Assembly (NCBI GenBank): GCA_016795365.1
Contig: JAEUHN010000041.1
Location: 62,001-126,000 of the forward strand
Origin: Verrucomicrobiaceae bacterium
GTDB lineage: Bacteria > Verrucomicrobiota > Verrucomicrobiia > Verrucomicrobiales > Verrucomicrobiaceae
Direction: 5' to 3'
DNA length: 64,000 nt
Within the stretch, counting starts at the first letter, position 1; the number at the start of each line of letters is the position of its first letter. Positions 54,059-63,612 of the stretch are shown piece after piece. Position numbers and translations under genes: made by a program. The notes under the pieces are model-generated. The model ran no database searches, was not told where the DNA came from, and saw only the letters and a list, made by a program, of their open reading frames with translations.

Positions 54059-54835
54059 ATGGTTCACAGCATTGGCAGAAGCACCCTCTCATTCGTCCAG
54101 GCTCTGGGCGATCTTGCCTTGTTTATCGGGCAGTCGTTCCGTGCGGCGCTGGGATCGAAGAAACTTTTCCGGCGTGTGGTGCGGGCGATGTTTGAGCAAG
54201 GGGTGCGATGCCTGCCGGTGATCCTCATTGTGGGGATGTTCACGGGACTGGTGCTGGGCCTACAGGGCTACTACGTCCTGAACCGCTTTGGGTCTGAGAG
54301 TCTGCTGGGCACGCTGGTGTCGCTGAGCATCGTGCGCGAGCTGGGGCCGGTGCTTGCCGCTCTGATGCTCGTCGGTCAGGCAGGGTCGGCGCTCGCAGCC
54401 GAGCTGGGCATTCAGCGGAACACGGAGCAGATCGCCGCTCTCGAAACGATGGGCGTGAGCAGTCATGGCTACCTCGTGGCTCCGCGATTGATTGCGTCGC
54501 TATTCGTCTATCCTATGCAGACGGCGTTGTTTTGCTGCATCGGTCTCTGGGGCGGCAGCGTCTCGGGCTCGATGCTGCTGGGACTGGAACCCGGAATCTA
54601 TTGGTCGGCGGTGGAGCGTGCGGTCGAAACGGCCGATGTGCGCGAGTGCATGATCAAGGCGCTCACCTTTGGCCTCCTTACCGTCGCCTTGTGCGCCTAC
54701 CACGGGTTCAATGCGCATCGCAATCGAGCGTCCACCGGGGCGCGTGCGGTGAGCGCCTCTACCACACGGGCGGTCGTGCAGTCGAGCATCATCGTGCTGG
54801 CGGCGGACTATGTCATTACCTCGTTCCTCATCTGA
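54059..54835 (+). CDS. mlaE: Mla-type phospholipid ABC transporter permease
   Basis: 258 residues from ATG 54059 (an in-frame ATG at 54008 adds 17 polar residues). MlaE/YrbE permease: FEQGVRCLPVILIVGMFTGLVLGLQGYY, SLLGTLVSLSIVRELGPVLAALMLVGQAGSALAAELG with the conserved EQIAALETMG loop, and a C-terminal set of helices. Inner-membrane part of the retrograde phospholipid system that keeps the outer leaflet free of phospholipid. First gene of mlaEFDCA; ends 3 bases before mlaF. Confidence 0.95.
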   Translation: MVHSIGRSTLSFVQALGDLALFIGQSFRAALGSKKLFRRVVRAMFEQGVRCLPVILIVGMFTGLVLGLQGYYVLNRFGSESLLGTLVSLSIVRELGPVLAALMLVGQAGSALAAELGIQRNTEQIAALETMGVSSHGYLVAPRLIASLFVYPMQTALFCCIGLWGGSVSGSMLLGLEPGIYWSAVERAVETADVRECMIKALTFGLLTVALCAYHGFNAHRNRASTGARAVSASTTRAVVQSSIIVLAADYVITSFLI

Positions 54836-54838
54836 CCC

Positions 54839-55639
54839 ATGGCTGACGACTTCCTGCTCAAGGTGGAGAACCTGCATAAGCGCTTCGGCGCGAATGCCGT
54901 GCTCGCGGGTGCCTCGCTCGATGTGCCGCGCGGCAGCCTGATCGCGGTGCTTGGCCGCAGCGGCGCGGGCAAGTCCGTTTTCCTCAAGTGCCTGGCCGAT
55001 GTGATCGAGCCCGACAGCGGCACCATCAGCTTCGACGGTCACGTCTTGACCAAGGACCAGCCTGCCGCACGCGCCGAGTTCCGCCGCCGGTGCAGCTTCC
55101 TGTTTCAAAGCAATGCGCTCTTCGACTCGCTCACCGCGCTCGAGAATGTGGCTCTGCCCCTGGAGCAAACGACCAGCCTCCCGGAGAAAGAGGTGATCGC
55201 CCGCAGCATGGAAGCACTGAAGCAGCTCGAACTCGAGGCCCACGCTGAGCGCTATCCCAGCCAGCTCTCGGGCGGCATGCAGAAGCGTCTCGCCCTCGCA
55301 CGAGCCATCGTCACGAGGCCTGAGCTGGTGCTCTTTGATGAGCCCACCGCCGGTCTCGACCCGCTGCGGCGCAATGCCGTCTTCACGATGATCGCGAAGT
55401 ATCAGCGTCAGTTCGGCTTCACCGCGCTCGTGGTTACGCACGATGTGCCGGAGGCGTTGGTAGCCAGTGATCGCGTGGCCTTGCTGGACAGCGGTGTGAT
55501 GTGCTTCCAGGGCACCCCGGACGAGTTTGCCACTTCTACCAACACCATCGTGCGTGACTTCCGTGACAGCGAAGCCGCACTCACTCAGACGCTCGGCTCC
55601 ATCCGGCGTGGCGAGACCATTCAATCCGAAGACTCATGA
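54839..55639 (+). CDS. mlaF: Mla-type ABC transporter ATPase
   Basis: 266 residues. Walker A GRSGAGKS (about 40-47), Q-loop FLFQSNALFDSLTALENVALPLEQ, signature LSGGMQKRLALARAI, Walker B LVLFDEPTAGLDP, H-loop VVTHDVPEAL. The FQSNALFDSLTALENV segment is typical of MlaF. Overlaps mlaD by 4 bases. Confidence 0.96.
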   Translation: MADDFLLKVENLHKRFGANAVLAGASLDVPRGSLIAVLGRSGAGKSVFLKCLADVIEPDSGTISFDGHVLTKDQPAARAEFRRRCSFLFQSNALFDSLTALENVALPLEQTTSLPEKEVIARSMEALKQLELEAHAERYPSQLSGGMQKRLALARAIVTRPELVLFDEPTAGLDPLRRNAVFTMIAKYQRQFGFTALVVTHDVPEALVASDRVALLDSGVMCFQGTPDEFATSTNTIVRDFRDSEAALTQTLGSIRRGETIQSEDS

Positions 55640-56133
55640 AACAAACCAAGTTGGAATTCCTCGTCGGCAGCTTCGTGCTGCTTGGACTCGTCGCCATCGT
55701 TTACCTCACGGTGAAGCTCGGCTCCGGCTCCCTCGTCGGCGGTGACACTTACAGCCTCGAGGCGCGGTTCGACAATGCCAGCGGGCTCAACGTCGGCGGC
55801 AGCGTGCACGTCGCCGGTGTGCCCGTCGGGCGCGTGGAAGGCATCCGCGTTGATCCCAAGGACTACAGCGCCATCGTCACGATCAGCGTTCTCTCGGGAC
55901 TGAACCTCCCGACCGACTCGATGGCCTCGATCAAGACCACCGGACTGATTGGCGACAAATACATTTCTCTCGCTCCTGGCGCGGATGAAACATCTCTCAA
56001 GCCCGGTGAGCGTATCACCATGACGGAATCCTCCGTGGACATCGAGTCCCTCATTGGCAAGATGGCCTTCGGCTCGGTGGACAAAGAAAAAGACAGCACT
56101 ACCAATAACGCCGCCAAGCCCCTTACTCCATGA
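55636..56133 (+). CDS. mlaD: MCE-family periplasmic lipid-binding subunit
   Basis: 165 residues, one transmembrane helix (about 6-28, LEFLVGSFVLLGLVAIVYLTV), one MCE domain (about 38-115, YSLEARFDNASGLNVGGSVH, VAGVPVGRVEGIRV, LIGDKYISLAPG). Comparable to E. coli MlaD in length. Overlaps both neighbours by 4 bases. Confidence 0.95.
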   Translation: MKQTKLEFLVGSFVLLGLVAIVYLTVKLGSGSLVGGDTYSLEARFDNASGLNVGGSVHVAGVPVGRVEGIRVDPKDYSAIVTISVLSGLNLPTDSMASIKTTGLIGDKYISLAPGADETSLKPGERITMTESSVDIESLIGKMAFGSVDKEKDSTTNNAAKPLTP

Positions 56134-56711
56134 CTCGCCGTTTGCTCATCGCCCTTGTTGCCCTGCTCTCGCTTCCAGCCTTTGCTGCTACCACTCTTGA
56201 GGAAGCCCAGCAGCGGCTGCATTCCGCGATCGATGAAGTGCTCGCTCTCGCTGACAAGGCGCCCAATCGTGAGACGCTCGTTCAGCGCATCGGACCCGTG
56301 CTCGACAAGCACATCAGCTTCCCGGTGATGACGCGTCGTGCCGTGGGCCCCGGCTGGCGCTCCTTCAACGAGGCACAGCAGAAGAAAACGATCGAGCTGT
56401 TCTCCAAGCTCATCATCCGCTCCTACTCCAACAAATTCACGATCGGCGAGCACCCGGAGATCAAGTATCACTCGGCCGCCCAGCCGGCTGCAGGTCGAGT
56501 GGACGTCACCACGACCACCGTGTATCAAGGCAATCGTTACGCCGTGATCTACCGCCTTGAAGAAGCCGAAGCCTGGCGCACCTGCGATGTGGTCATCGAA
56601 GGCGTCAGCATGGTGGCCAATTACCGCAGCCAGCTCGATCCTGTCTTCAAAAGAGGCGGCGCTGCCGCCGTCCTCAGCTCCCTCGAACAATCCGTCGCCC
56701 GCCCGCAATGA
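56130..56711 (+). CDS. mlaC: Periplasmic phospholipid carrier MlaC/Ttg2D
   Basis: 193 residues, signal MTRRLLIALVALLSLPAFA, then the Ttg2D/MlaC fold: RIGPVLDKHISFPVMTRRAVG, QKKTIELFSKLIIRSYSNKF, VDVTTTTVYQG, WRTCDVVIEGVSMVANYRSQL. Shuttles phospholipid between MlaA and the inner-membrane complex. Confidence 0.94.
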   Translation: MTRRLLIALVALLSLPAFAATTLEEAQQRLHSAIDEVLALADKAPNRETLVQRIGPVLDKHISFPVMTRRAVGPGWRSFNEAQQKKTIELFSKLIIRSYSNKFTIGEHPEIKYHSAAQPAAGRVDVTTTTVYQGNRYAVIYRLEEAEAWRTCDVVIEGVSMVANYRSQLDPVFKRGGAAAVLSSLEQSVARPQ

Positions 56712-57517
56712 AATCGCTCTTCCGTCTCGCCCTCGTGGCAGCCCTCCCGCTGCTGAGCCAGTGCACTTCCAGCGCTCGCAAGGCCAGTGCTTCGGCTTCC
56801 ACCATCCCAGCTGCCAAGGCTGGCACGGAGTCGAAGAAAACCCAGGAAGCAGCGACCAAAGCGGAGCCCAAGGATGACCTTGAGGAGTATGCGGTGGTCG
56901 AGATCCATGATCCTCTCGAGAAGCTCAATCGCGGCACTTTCTGGGTCAACGACAAGCTCTACCTCGTCATCTTCCGTCCAATCTCCAAGGGCTACGAGGC
57001 CATCACACCGAAGCGTTTACGCAAAGGTATCTACAATGCGTTCGAGAACGCGAAGTTCCCAGTGCGCCTCGTGAACAGCTTGCTGCAAGGCAAGGTGAAA
57101 GGCGCAGGCCTTCAGACCGAAAAATTCCTCGTCGATACCGTGGCTGGCCTCGGTGGCATGATTCGCGTCTCGGACAAGATCGAGTCCCTTTCCAGCCTGC
57201 CTGATGAGGACACTGGCAAGACCTTCGCCCGCTGGGGCATGGGCCACGGTGCTTACATCGTGCTGCCTTTCCTGGGACCTAGCAGCGTGCGCGATGGCAT
57301 CGGCCTCGCTGGCGACTATGCCATGAACCCCGTGAACTGGGGCTACTTCTGGAATGGCGAGCACGACTGGACACTGATCCCGCCCTATGCCAACACGCTC
57401 CGCGCCCTGCCCGGCCAGCTCGGCACTTACGACGACGCCAAGCGTGATGCCATTGACCCCTACATCTCGATTCGCGCTGCGTATGTGCAGTTCCGCGATG
57501 AAGCGGTGAAGAAGTAG
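56708..57517 (+). CDS. mlaA: Outer-membrane lipoprotein MlaA (VacJ)
   Basis: 269 residues. Lipoprotein signal with lipobox LLSQC (Cys about 19), then a Lys/Ala-rich spacer and the MlaA core: IHDPLEKLNRGTFWVNDKLYL, RKGIYNAFENAKFPVRLVNSLLQGK, TGKTFARWGMGHGAYIVLPFLGPSSVRDGIG. Takes phospholipid out of the outer leaflet with an OmpC/F-type trimer. Joined to the mla operon here by a 4-base overlap, whereas in E. coli it is a separate gene. Confidence 0.95.
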   Translation: MKSLFRLALVAALPLLSQCTSSARKASASASTIPAAKAGTESKKTQEAATKAEPKDDLEEYAVVEIHDPLEKLNRGTFWVNDKLYLVIFRPISKGYEAITPKRLRKGIYNAFENAKFPVRLVNSLLQGKVKGAGLQTEKFLVDTVAGLGGMIRVSDKIESLSSLPDEDTGKTFARWGMGHGAYIVLPFLGPSSVRDGIGLAGDYAMNPVNWGYFWNGEHDWTLIPPYANTLRALPGQLGTYDDAKRDAIDPYISIRAAYVQFRDEAVKK

Positions 57518-57595
57518 TCCGAGGTGGTGCCGGGCTTGCGGGGGCGTGATGAAGTGAATTACGCTTCCGCCTTCATGAGGACCAGGCCGCCGAGC

Positions 57596-57928
57596 TCAGC
57601 GTGGGCTCTCGAAGAAGATGTAGTTTGATGAGTAGTCGCTGAACTCGAAATACACCCGCTTCTCACCGGGCGACTTCACACCGTCGAGATTCTCATCAAG
57701 CACGCCATAACCGAATCGATACGGGCGGGCTTGGTTGCCTCCGGTGGAGGAGGCCGTGGTGAGCTTGTCCACCTGGATGAAGCGCTTCACTAGCTTATCG
57801 CCAGCGTAGAGTTCCAGCACGCCATTGACGCCCGTCCAGTTCTGGATGCTGCGCCCAATTTGGTTCTGTGTCTCCTGTGTGCAGGAGGCGAGGATGATGA
57901 CGAGGGGAATGAGGAAGAGCGTTTTCAT
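57596..57928 (-). CDS. Small lipoprotein, unknown function
   Basis: 110 residues from ATG 57928 (longer in-frame start at 58051 lacks a signal). Lipobox IILASC (Cys about 16), then QETQNQIGRSIQNWTGVNGVLELYAGDKLVKRFIQVDKLTTA and a beta-rich end YVYFEFSDYSSNYIFFES-like tail. No family recognised. Divergent from the 58060 gene. Confidence 0.7.
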   Translation of the reverse strand: MKTLFLIPLVIILASCTQETQNQIGRSIQNWTGVNGVLELYAGDKLVKRFIQVDKLTTASSTGGNQARPYRFGYGVLDENLDGVKSPGEKRVYFEFSDYSSNYIFFESPR

Positions 57929-58059
57929 CGTTGGTGTTGGTAGCTGTGGTTGGGTTGGGAGGCGAGTTGGAAACGGAGGCAGAAATGAAATGGCTCGCGA
58001 GAGCGCTGAAAAACAGTTCCCCGGTTGACTAGGACGAAGGGTCAGGTGCATGTGTGAGC

Positions 58060-61000
58060 ATGAACAGTTCTCTCACTCTCTCGAGAATGGGTAGGCCAGC
58101 GGCTATCGGGCGTAGCGTGGTGTTAACCGCCGCCATCGTTCTCGGAATGGCAATGAACAACGCCAGTGGTCTCGAGGTCACCTTCAGCCATTCCAACAAG
58201 TCGTTTTCTGGCCAGACTGGGTCAAGTAGCACGAGTGTCCGGTTCTATGTGGAGCCGACCGGGCATTCGGTTTCTGCGACCATGAGCTTTGATGGCAAAA
58301 CGGTGAAGGCCACCTCGGGGACTCTGGTGATCAACACCCGGCGAGTATTGGAACGGACGAGCGACTATGCTGTGCTCTCCGATTCTCCTTACACCATCAC
58401 CGCGACTGCGACCCTTCAGCCCAAGAACGATGGTTTCGGAGGAACCGTCTGGTGGGGCTGGGCGCATTTGGGGGGCGAGCTTGCCGGGATGTCAGTCGAT
58501 ATTGGCGTCGCGCGGTCCCCGAACGACGGACCCTACATGTATTCGTTGGGTGGGTCGGTGGGCACGTTTGCTACCGACCCTCCGCAGTATAGTTTCGCCT
58601 TGGGTAACTTCGTCAGTGATGCGGGTGGAGGAGGACTCGCCTCCTACCATCCAGTGATCGATGCGGCACCTGTGGTAACGATTAGCAAACCGGTCGCCAG
58701 TTCGGTCTTGAGCACGTATGTGGAAATCGCTGGCACGGCCTCAGACTACCAGGGTGTTTTGCGAGTGAACTACGTTGTCACCAATGCTGCCGGCGTTGAG
58801 GTGAAGACTGGGGCAGCCAATCTGGTGACCGTGAAGCCGGGCCAGATGGATGTAAGCCCGAATGTGGTGAACTGGAGCACTGGCGAGCTGTTCCTTCCGC
58901 CCGGCACGTTCACGGTGTCGGTGATCGCAGACGATACGAAGGGCCATTCATCAACTCCCTCGCTGAGAACGTTCAGCGTCACCCCGTCGAGCCTAACTGC
59001 CGGCGATTACATCCCGCTGACGCCAACGCTAAGTTACTACGATCCGTATGTATCTCCAGCGCCAAAAGCGTTTCGTGCAGCAATCTCTGGAACCTTCGAA
59101 GGCACGATCACGAAGGCCAGACTCATCGCTGGAAACACCGTGGCGGGTGACAATAAGAAGGCCTCCGGCTGGTGGGTGGCGAGCGAGATCACTCCTGCGG
59201 GCACACCTGTCGTGATCGAACCGGGTGGACTTTCATACTACAGCGCTTCGGCGATGACCGTGGATGCCACGCTTATCAATTTGCTGGGCGGGCCAATCAA
59301 GCAGCCTTCGCCCGCTGGCATGTTGATCTCACCTTTGATCCTCGCTGCTCCACCCTTGCTCCATCCTGATGGCTTCGCATTGGTGTATAACTTCTCGATG
59401 CAGTTCTACCAACCTCCGGGCTGGGATACGCGAGGTGTGAGCCATTCGACGGTGCCGTTGCAGTTGCGACTTCTCTATGAGCGAAAAGAGCCGGGCTCGC
59501 CTGTGCTGCACCGCCTTCCATCGAACCGTGCTCTTCTGGTGGATCTTAGCCAGGGTGACATGGCAGACATCATGGCGCTGAAGAGCGCGCTCATTTACCC
59601 CACCAGTCCATCCACCTTTGCGTCTGGCTGGACGACTCACGAGCCCAAGAACGGTCCTGTGGATCTGACGCAGCAGGGCAAATGGAACAGCGTGTTTTCC
59701 GAGACCGACCGCCTGTCGAACAATCTGGTGTCCCTGGCACCCGGGCAGGTTAAACCGCAGGGAAATGGCTCCCTGTCGAACTTCACCTTTGTCGCGAGGA
59801 ACCGGCCGGATGATTTCATCAAGCCGGTGGCCAGTGATCCTGCCATGCAATGGCGGCAGCGGGATGAGGAACAGATCCTCGACAAGCGTGCAGTGATCAG
59901 CCTCCAGCTGTGGGCAGCCGTGAGGCCGGAGATCTATGGTGCTGCCGTGGTGCAAGGGACCAATGGAACGGGCGCGCCAGTGGTGGGTGCTGACCGTGCG
60001 GCTCCTGTGGTGAAAGTGACGTCTCCAGCCAATGGTGCCCGCATCAACTTCGTCGGCACAGTGACCATCAATGGCACTGCCTCGGATGCGGTGGGGGTGA
60101 CAGCAGTTGAGCTTCGGAAGGAATCCAGCACTTCCTGGACTCCCGCCACGATCACTCCAGCAGGTGCCAAGAACGTGACGTGGACAATGAACCAGGACAA
60201 TCTGCCCGCAGGGCTCACGACTTTCTATGTTCGCTGTCGCGATGCTGCGGGCAATCAGTCCGCCGAGGTGAAGTGGAGTCTCACTCTGGTGCGCAACCGC
60301 ACCCTGACGATTGCTAAAACCGGAAGTGGTATGGTCACTGTCGGCTTTGACCCCACCAGCGTGCGCGAGGCGGGAAAGACCTACACGATTGTCGCCACTC
60401 CCGCTCAGGGCTGGCGATTTTCGAAGTGGGAGGGAAGCGCAATCGTAGCCAACGATGCTCAATCGACTACGACCTTCGTGATGCCTGACGCCGATGTGAC
60501 GCTGGAGCCGGTGTTCGTGACTACAACGCTTTCTTCCCTTGTCGGGGCCTACAATGCGGCGGTGGGTATCAGCGTTGCTCCCGATGGCGCCAGTGCATAC
60601 CAGATGCCGAATGACATGGGCAAGTTGAGCGTGGTGGTCACGCCCACGGGGACGTTCAGCGGCACACTGACTTTAGCGTCTCAGTATCCGGCTCCGAGAG
60701 CAGTTGTGGTCTTCCGGTTGGCGGGTGTCTTGGATGGCAATGACAGCTATTCGACCATGCTTGCCCGGACGGGCAAACCTCCGGTTCAGTTAAGCTTTGG
60801 CCTTGGCTACGATCCTTCGGGGCGTCCGGTTTGTTCGGGTAGCGTCAAGTGTGGAAGCAATCCTCGCGCGACCTTCTCAGGGATCCGTCAGACTGTCTTC
60901 ACCAGCGCGAATCCATGCTGGAGACAGGGGCGTTATCCGTTTCGCTTGATCAGTCCCACGTCCGCAACGGCCTTGCCTCTGGTTCCTTGTGATGGCTGGG

Positions 61001-62166
61001 GCACTCTCTCGGTCGATTCCCTCGGGCGGCTGAGCATGGTGGTGCGCGGCCCCTTGCAGAGCGCCGCTGTCACGATTGCCAGCAACGTGGACGAGGCAGA
61101 GCATGCGGTGGTTGCTGCGTCCATGACACTTGGAGCTAAGACGAGTGCGATGGGCGTCGTCAGTGGCTATCTGACCGGGGATCTGGCTTTCTTGGCCAAC
61201 CCAGATTTCGGTTGTTCCATTTACTGGTTGCCGCTGTCTGCGCCTACTCCCGCTTTCTCCGATGATCAATCGCTGGGATTCTATGCGACGGGAGGGCTAT
61301 ATGTTCCGCCGGGAATTGGCTTCCCGATGCTGCAGTGGACGCTGAACGGCATGCCGAATGTCGTGATGAATTGCTGGGCGGACGAGCGGGTGTCGGATGT
61401 CTTCAAGCATTTGACCATGACCGCCAACAACACGGTGCAGGCGATGGATCCTCTGGGTGGTAGCTTTACCCTCAAGCTCGACCAGTTAACGGGCAACCTG
61501 TCAGGGACGGTCGTGATTCCGGGGCGCGTCGGAGTGCAGTCCTTTGGCGGCGTGGTCCTTCGCAATGAAAATTTTGCCATAGGTTCGTTTCCCGGAGGGT
61601 TTGTGCGGCTGAAACACCTGGGTCGGATGGATCAGGGACGCAGCTTTCAGATTCAGCGCCGACTATTGACGACTACCGCGAGCATTCCGGAGGCCGTGGT
61701 TCCAGCATGGCGGACTGCTTCAGGCGTTCCGGTGCCTACGGGGCCTTTCAGCATCGCCACCTCGGTCTTCAGTTCCTATCGCCCTGGATTCAAGCAGGTC
61801 ATGCTGCGACAAGGCACTGCTGGCGTGCGTGGCTGGCAGCTTGTCTATGATGACAGGACTCAGACTGTGCGCTGTGAGTTGAGCGGGCCTGGGATTCCGA
61901 CTGGAACAGCGCTGTCGGGCACGACCACTGGGCCCGATTTGATTGTGGATGTAAAGCTCGTCGCGGAGCCAGCCCCTGTGGGATACACCTTGAAGCTTTA
62001 TCTGTCGGGTGTGCTCAAGAGTTCCTACAACCTGCAGGATCTGAGTGCCTTCCAAACGACCTCACCTCTAGTGATCGCCGACAAGTTCGACGGCACGTTC
62101 TACTTCATCCGCATGTGGAATCGGGCACTTTCATCGACGGAAGCGGGTGATCTGTGGTCGGAGTAG
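58060..62166 (+). CDS. Large secreted multidomain protein with Ig-like and InlB-type repeats
   Basis: 1,368 residues from ATG 58060 (GTG 58054 adds two). Signal SVVLTAAIVLGMAMNNASG. Beta-rich N-terminal domain; two Ig-like domains (about 205-305, APVVTISKPVASSVLSTYVE; and about 645-745, APVVKVTSPANGARINFVGTV); an InlB B-repeat-like unit (about 746-815, TLTIAKTGSGMVTV to MPDADVTLEPVFV with WRFSKWEGSA); then long beta regions with GTFSGTLTL and SFTLKLDQLTGNLSGTVV; and a LamG-like tail ending RMWNRALSSTEAGDLWSE. No enzyme domain recognised. Probably surface-exposed or adhesive (inference). Confidence 0.8.
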   Translation: MNSSLTLSRMGRPAAIGRSVVLTAAIVLGMAMNNASGLEVTFSHSNKSFSGQTGSSSTSVRFYVEPTGHSVSATMSFDGKTVKATSGTLVINTRRVLERTSDYAVLSDSPYTITATATLQPKNDGFGGTVWWGWAHLGGELAGMSVDIGVARSPNDGPYMYSLGGSVGTFATDPPQYSFALGNFVSDAGGGGLASYHPVIDAAPVVTISKPVASSVLSTYVEIAGTASDYQGVLRVNYVVTNAAGVEVKTGAANLVTVKPGQMDVSPNVVNWSTGELFLPPGTFTVSVIADDTKGHSSTPSLRTFSVTPSSLTAGDYIPLTPTLSYYDPYVSPAPKAFRAAISGTFEGTITKARLIAGNTVAGDNKKASGWWVASEITPAGTPVVIEPGGLSYYSASAMTVDATLINLLGGPIKQPSPAGMLISPLILAAPPLLHPDGFALVYNFSMQFYQPPGWDTRGVSHSTVPLQLRLLYERKEPGSPVLHRLPSNRALLVDLSQGDMADIMALKSALIYPTSPSTFASGWTTHEPKNGPVDLTQQGKWNSVFSETDRLSNNLVSLAPGQVKPQGNGSLSNFTFVARNRPDDFIKPVASDPAMQWRQRDEEQILDKRAVISLQLWAAVRPEIYGAAVVQGTNGTGAPVVGADRAAPVVKVTSPANGARINFVGTVTINGTASDAVGVTAVELRKESSTSWTPATITPAGAKNVTWTMNQDNLPAGLTTFYVRCRDAAGNQSAEVKWSLTLVRNRTLTIAKTGSGMVTVGFDPTSVREAGKTYTIVATPAQGWRFSKWEGSAIVANDAQSTTTFVMPDADVTLEPVFVTTTLSSLVGAYNAAVGISVAPDGASAYQMPNDMGKLSVVVTPTGTFSGTLTLASQYPAPRAVVVFRLAGVLDGNDSYSTMLARTGKPPVQLSFGLGYDPSGRPVCSGSVKCGSNPRATFSGIRQTVFTSANPCWRQGRYPFRLISPTSATALPLVPCDGWGTLSVDSLGRLSMVVRGPLQSAAVTIASNVDEAEHAVVAASMTLGAKTSAMGVVSGYLTGDLAFLANPDFGCSIYWLPLSAPTPAFSDDQSLGFYATGGLYVPPGIGFPMLQWTLNGMPNVVMNCWADERVSDVFKHLTMTANNTVQAMDPLGGSFTLKLDQLTGNLSGTVVIPGRVGVQSFGGVVLRNENFAIGSFPGGFVRLKHLGRMDQGRSFQIQRRLLTTTASIPEAVVPAWRTASGVPVPTGPFSIATSVFSSYRPGFKQVMLRQGTAGVRGWQLVYDDRTQTVRCELSGPGIPTGTALSGTTTGPDLIVDVKLVAEPAPVGYTLKLYLSGVLKSSYNLQDLSAFQTTSPLVIADKFDGTFYFIRMWNRALSSTEAGDLWSE

Positions 62167-62194
62167 CCTGGCACCATCACACTTGCCGGGCTAC
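62163..62194. terminator. Hairpin over both stop codons of convergent genes
   Basis: GTAGCCTGGCA (62163-62173) with TGCCGGGCTAC (62184-62194), 11 pairs including one wobble, loop CCATCACACT. The TAG of the secreted-protein gene is in the left arm and the MATE stop (62177-62179) is in the loop. No T tract, so termination strength is uncertain. Confidence 0.55.
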
Positions 62195-63520
62195 GGCATC
62201 CTTGAGTGTTCGCGCTCCCCACCACAGGGTGAACAGCGCGGCGCTCCAGGTGACGAGGCTGATGCCCCACCAGATGCCCCACAAGCCCCAGCCGAGCGTG
62301 AAGGCGAGCAGGTGGAAGACGATTCGGGGCGCAATGATCTGCCGATAGAGACCAATCCAGAGTCCGTAGGCCGGGCGTTTCAGGCCTTGGAGGAGGAAGA
62401 CCGTTTGGAACAGGATGGGATAGGCGCAGAGGGTGAGGGACGCGATGAGGAGGTAGTCGCTGCCGTGCTCGATTACGGCTTGATCCTTGGTGAACCAGCT
62501 CATCGCGAGGTGGCGCATGGCGAAGACCAGGGCACCGCCCGCAAGCATGAGACCTGCTCCGTAGCGGAGACAGGTGTGCCAGGCTTCACGCACGCGATCG
62601 GGACGACCAGCGCCATTGTTTTGCCCCACCAAACTGAGCACGGCAAAGTTCAGGCCGATGGTGGGCATGAGCACGATCTGCTCAATGCGCGTGGCGATGC
62701 CATAGGCGGCGACGGCTTCCTTGCCGAAATGCTTCACGAACCAAGTGATGACAAAGATGCCGAGGGCAACGGTCAGCATGTTGAGCGCAGCGGGAATCGC
62801 CTGGGCGGCAATCTGACGGATGAGTGCGGGATCGGGGGCGAAGCTGGCGAACGTGAAGTCCTCCACGTAGCGCCTGCGCCGGATGCCGTTCCAGAGAAAG
62901 ATGGTGCCGCCGATCTGAACGAGCACCGTTGCCAGCGCGATGCCTGCCACACCCATCGGCGGCAGGCCGGTCCATCCAAACATGAGCACGGGATTGAGCA
63001 CACAGTTGGCGAAGAAGCTGGTGATCAGAAAGTTTCGGTAGAGCTTCGTGTCACCATGGGCATTGAGCGCGGCGTTGAGCGCCATTTGCAGGATGAAAAA
63101 CACACCTCCATACAAGGTGACGCGCATGTAGCTCATGGCGGTCTCCAGGTAACTGTCGCTGGCACCGAGGACGCCGAACAACCATCGTGCGGACAACAAA
63201 CCTGCAATGCTGAGCAACACGCCACCCGTGACGGCGAGCGACACGGCTTGCAGGAAGATGCGTTGGGCCTCCGCTTTGTCCTTCCGTCCCAGGGCATTCG
63301 CCATGAGGGCGGTGGTGCCTTGAGACAGGCCGCTGCCCGCCGAAAGGAGGATGAAGAACACCGGGAACGACAGCGACAGGGCAGCCTGAGCGTCGGTGCT
63401 GATCAAGCCTGCGCACCACGTGTCCACGACGTTGAACATCGTGTTGAAGAAGAAACCAACGCTCGCGGGAATGGCGATGCGTCGGACAAGGACGGGGATG
63501 GGGTCGGTAGTGAGAGACAC
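62177..63520 (-). CDS. MATE-family efflux transporter
   Basis: 447 residues from GTG 63520 (SLTTDPIPVLVRRIAIPASVGFFFNTMFNVVDTWCAG). The reading frame is open to an ATG at 63580, but that codon sits in the loop of the trxB terminator, so the GTG is preferred. About 12 transmembrane helices in two bundles; SQGTTALMANALGRKDKAEAQR and GIALATVLVQIGGTIFLWNGI are typical. Exports cationic drugs or metabolites by Na+ or H+ antiport. Stands alone; convergent with the 58060 gene. Confidence 0.9.
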   Translation of the reverse strand: MSLTTDPIPVLVRRIAIPASVGFFFNTMFNVVDTWCAGLISTDAQAALSLSFPVFFILLSAGSGLSQGTTALMANALGRKDKAEAQRIFLQAVSLAVTGGVLLSIAGLLSARWLFGVLGASDSYLETAMSYMRVTLYGGVFFILQMALNAALNAHGDTKLYRNFLITSFFANCVLNPVLMFGWTGLPPMGVAGIALATVLVQIGGTIFLWNGIRRRRYVEDFTFASFAPDPALIRQIAAQAIPAALNMLTVALGIFVITWFVKHFGKEAVAAYGIATRIEQIVLMPTIGLNFAVLSLVGQNNGAGRPDRVREAWHTCLRYGAGLMLAGGALVFAMRHLAMSWFTKDQAVIEHGSDYLLIASLTLCAYPILFQTVFLLQGLKRPAYGLWIGLYRQIIAPRIVFHLLAFTLGWGLWGIWWGISLVTWSAALFTLWWGARTLKDAVARQV

Positions 63521-63559
63521 GGAGATGAGGAAACGCAGCGACTCAGGGCGAGGGCGGCA

Positions 63560-63593
63560 AAAGAAAAGGGCGAGAGACATCCGCCTCTCGCCC
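63560..63593 (-). terminator. Intrinsic terminator of trxB
   Basis: Minus strand: GGGCGAGAG, loop GCGGATGT, CTCTCGCCC, then TTTTCTTTT. Perfect 9-bp stem (63568-63576 with 63585-63593), 20 bases after the trxB stop. Confidence 0.85.
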
Positions 63594-63612
63594 TCGTGAA
63601 CTTTTTGAAGTC

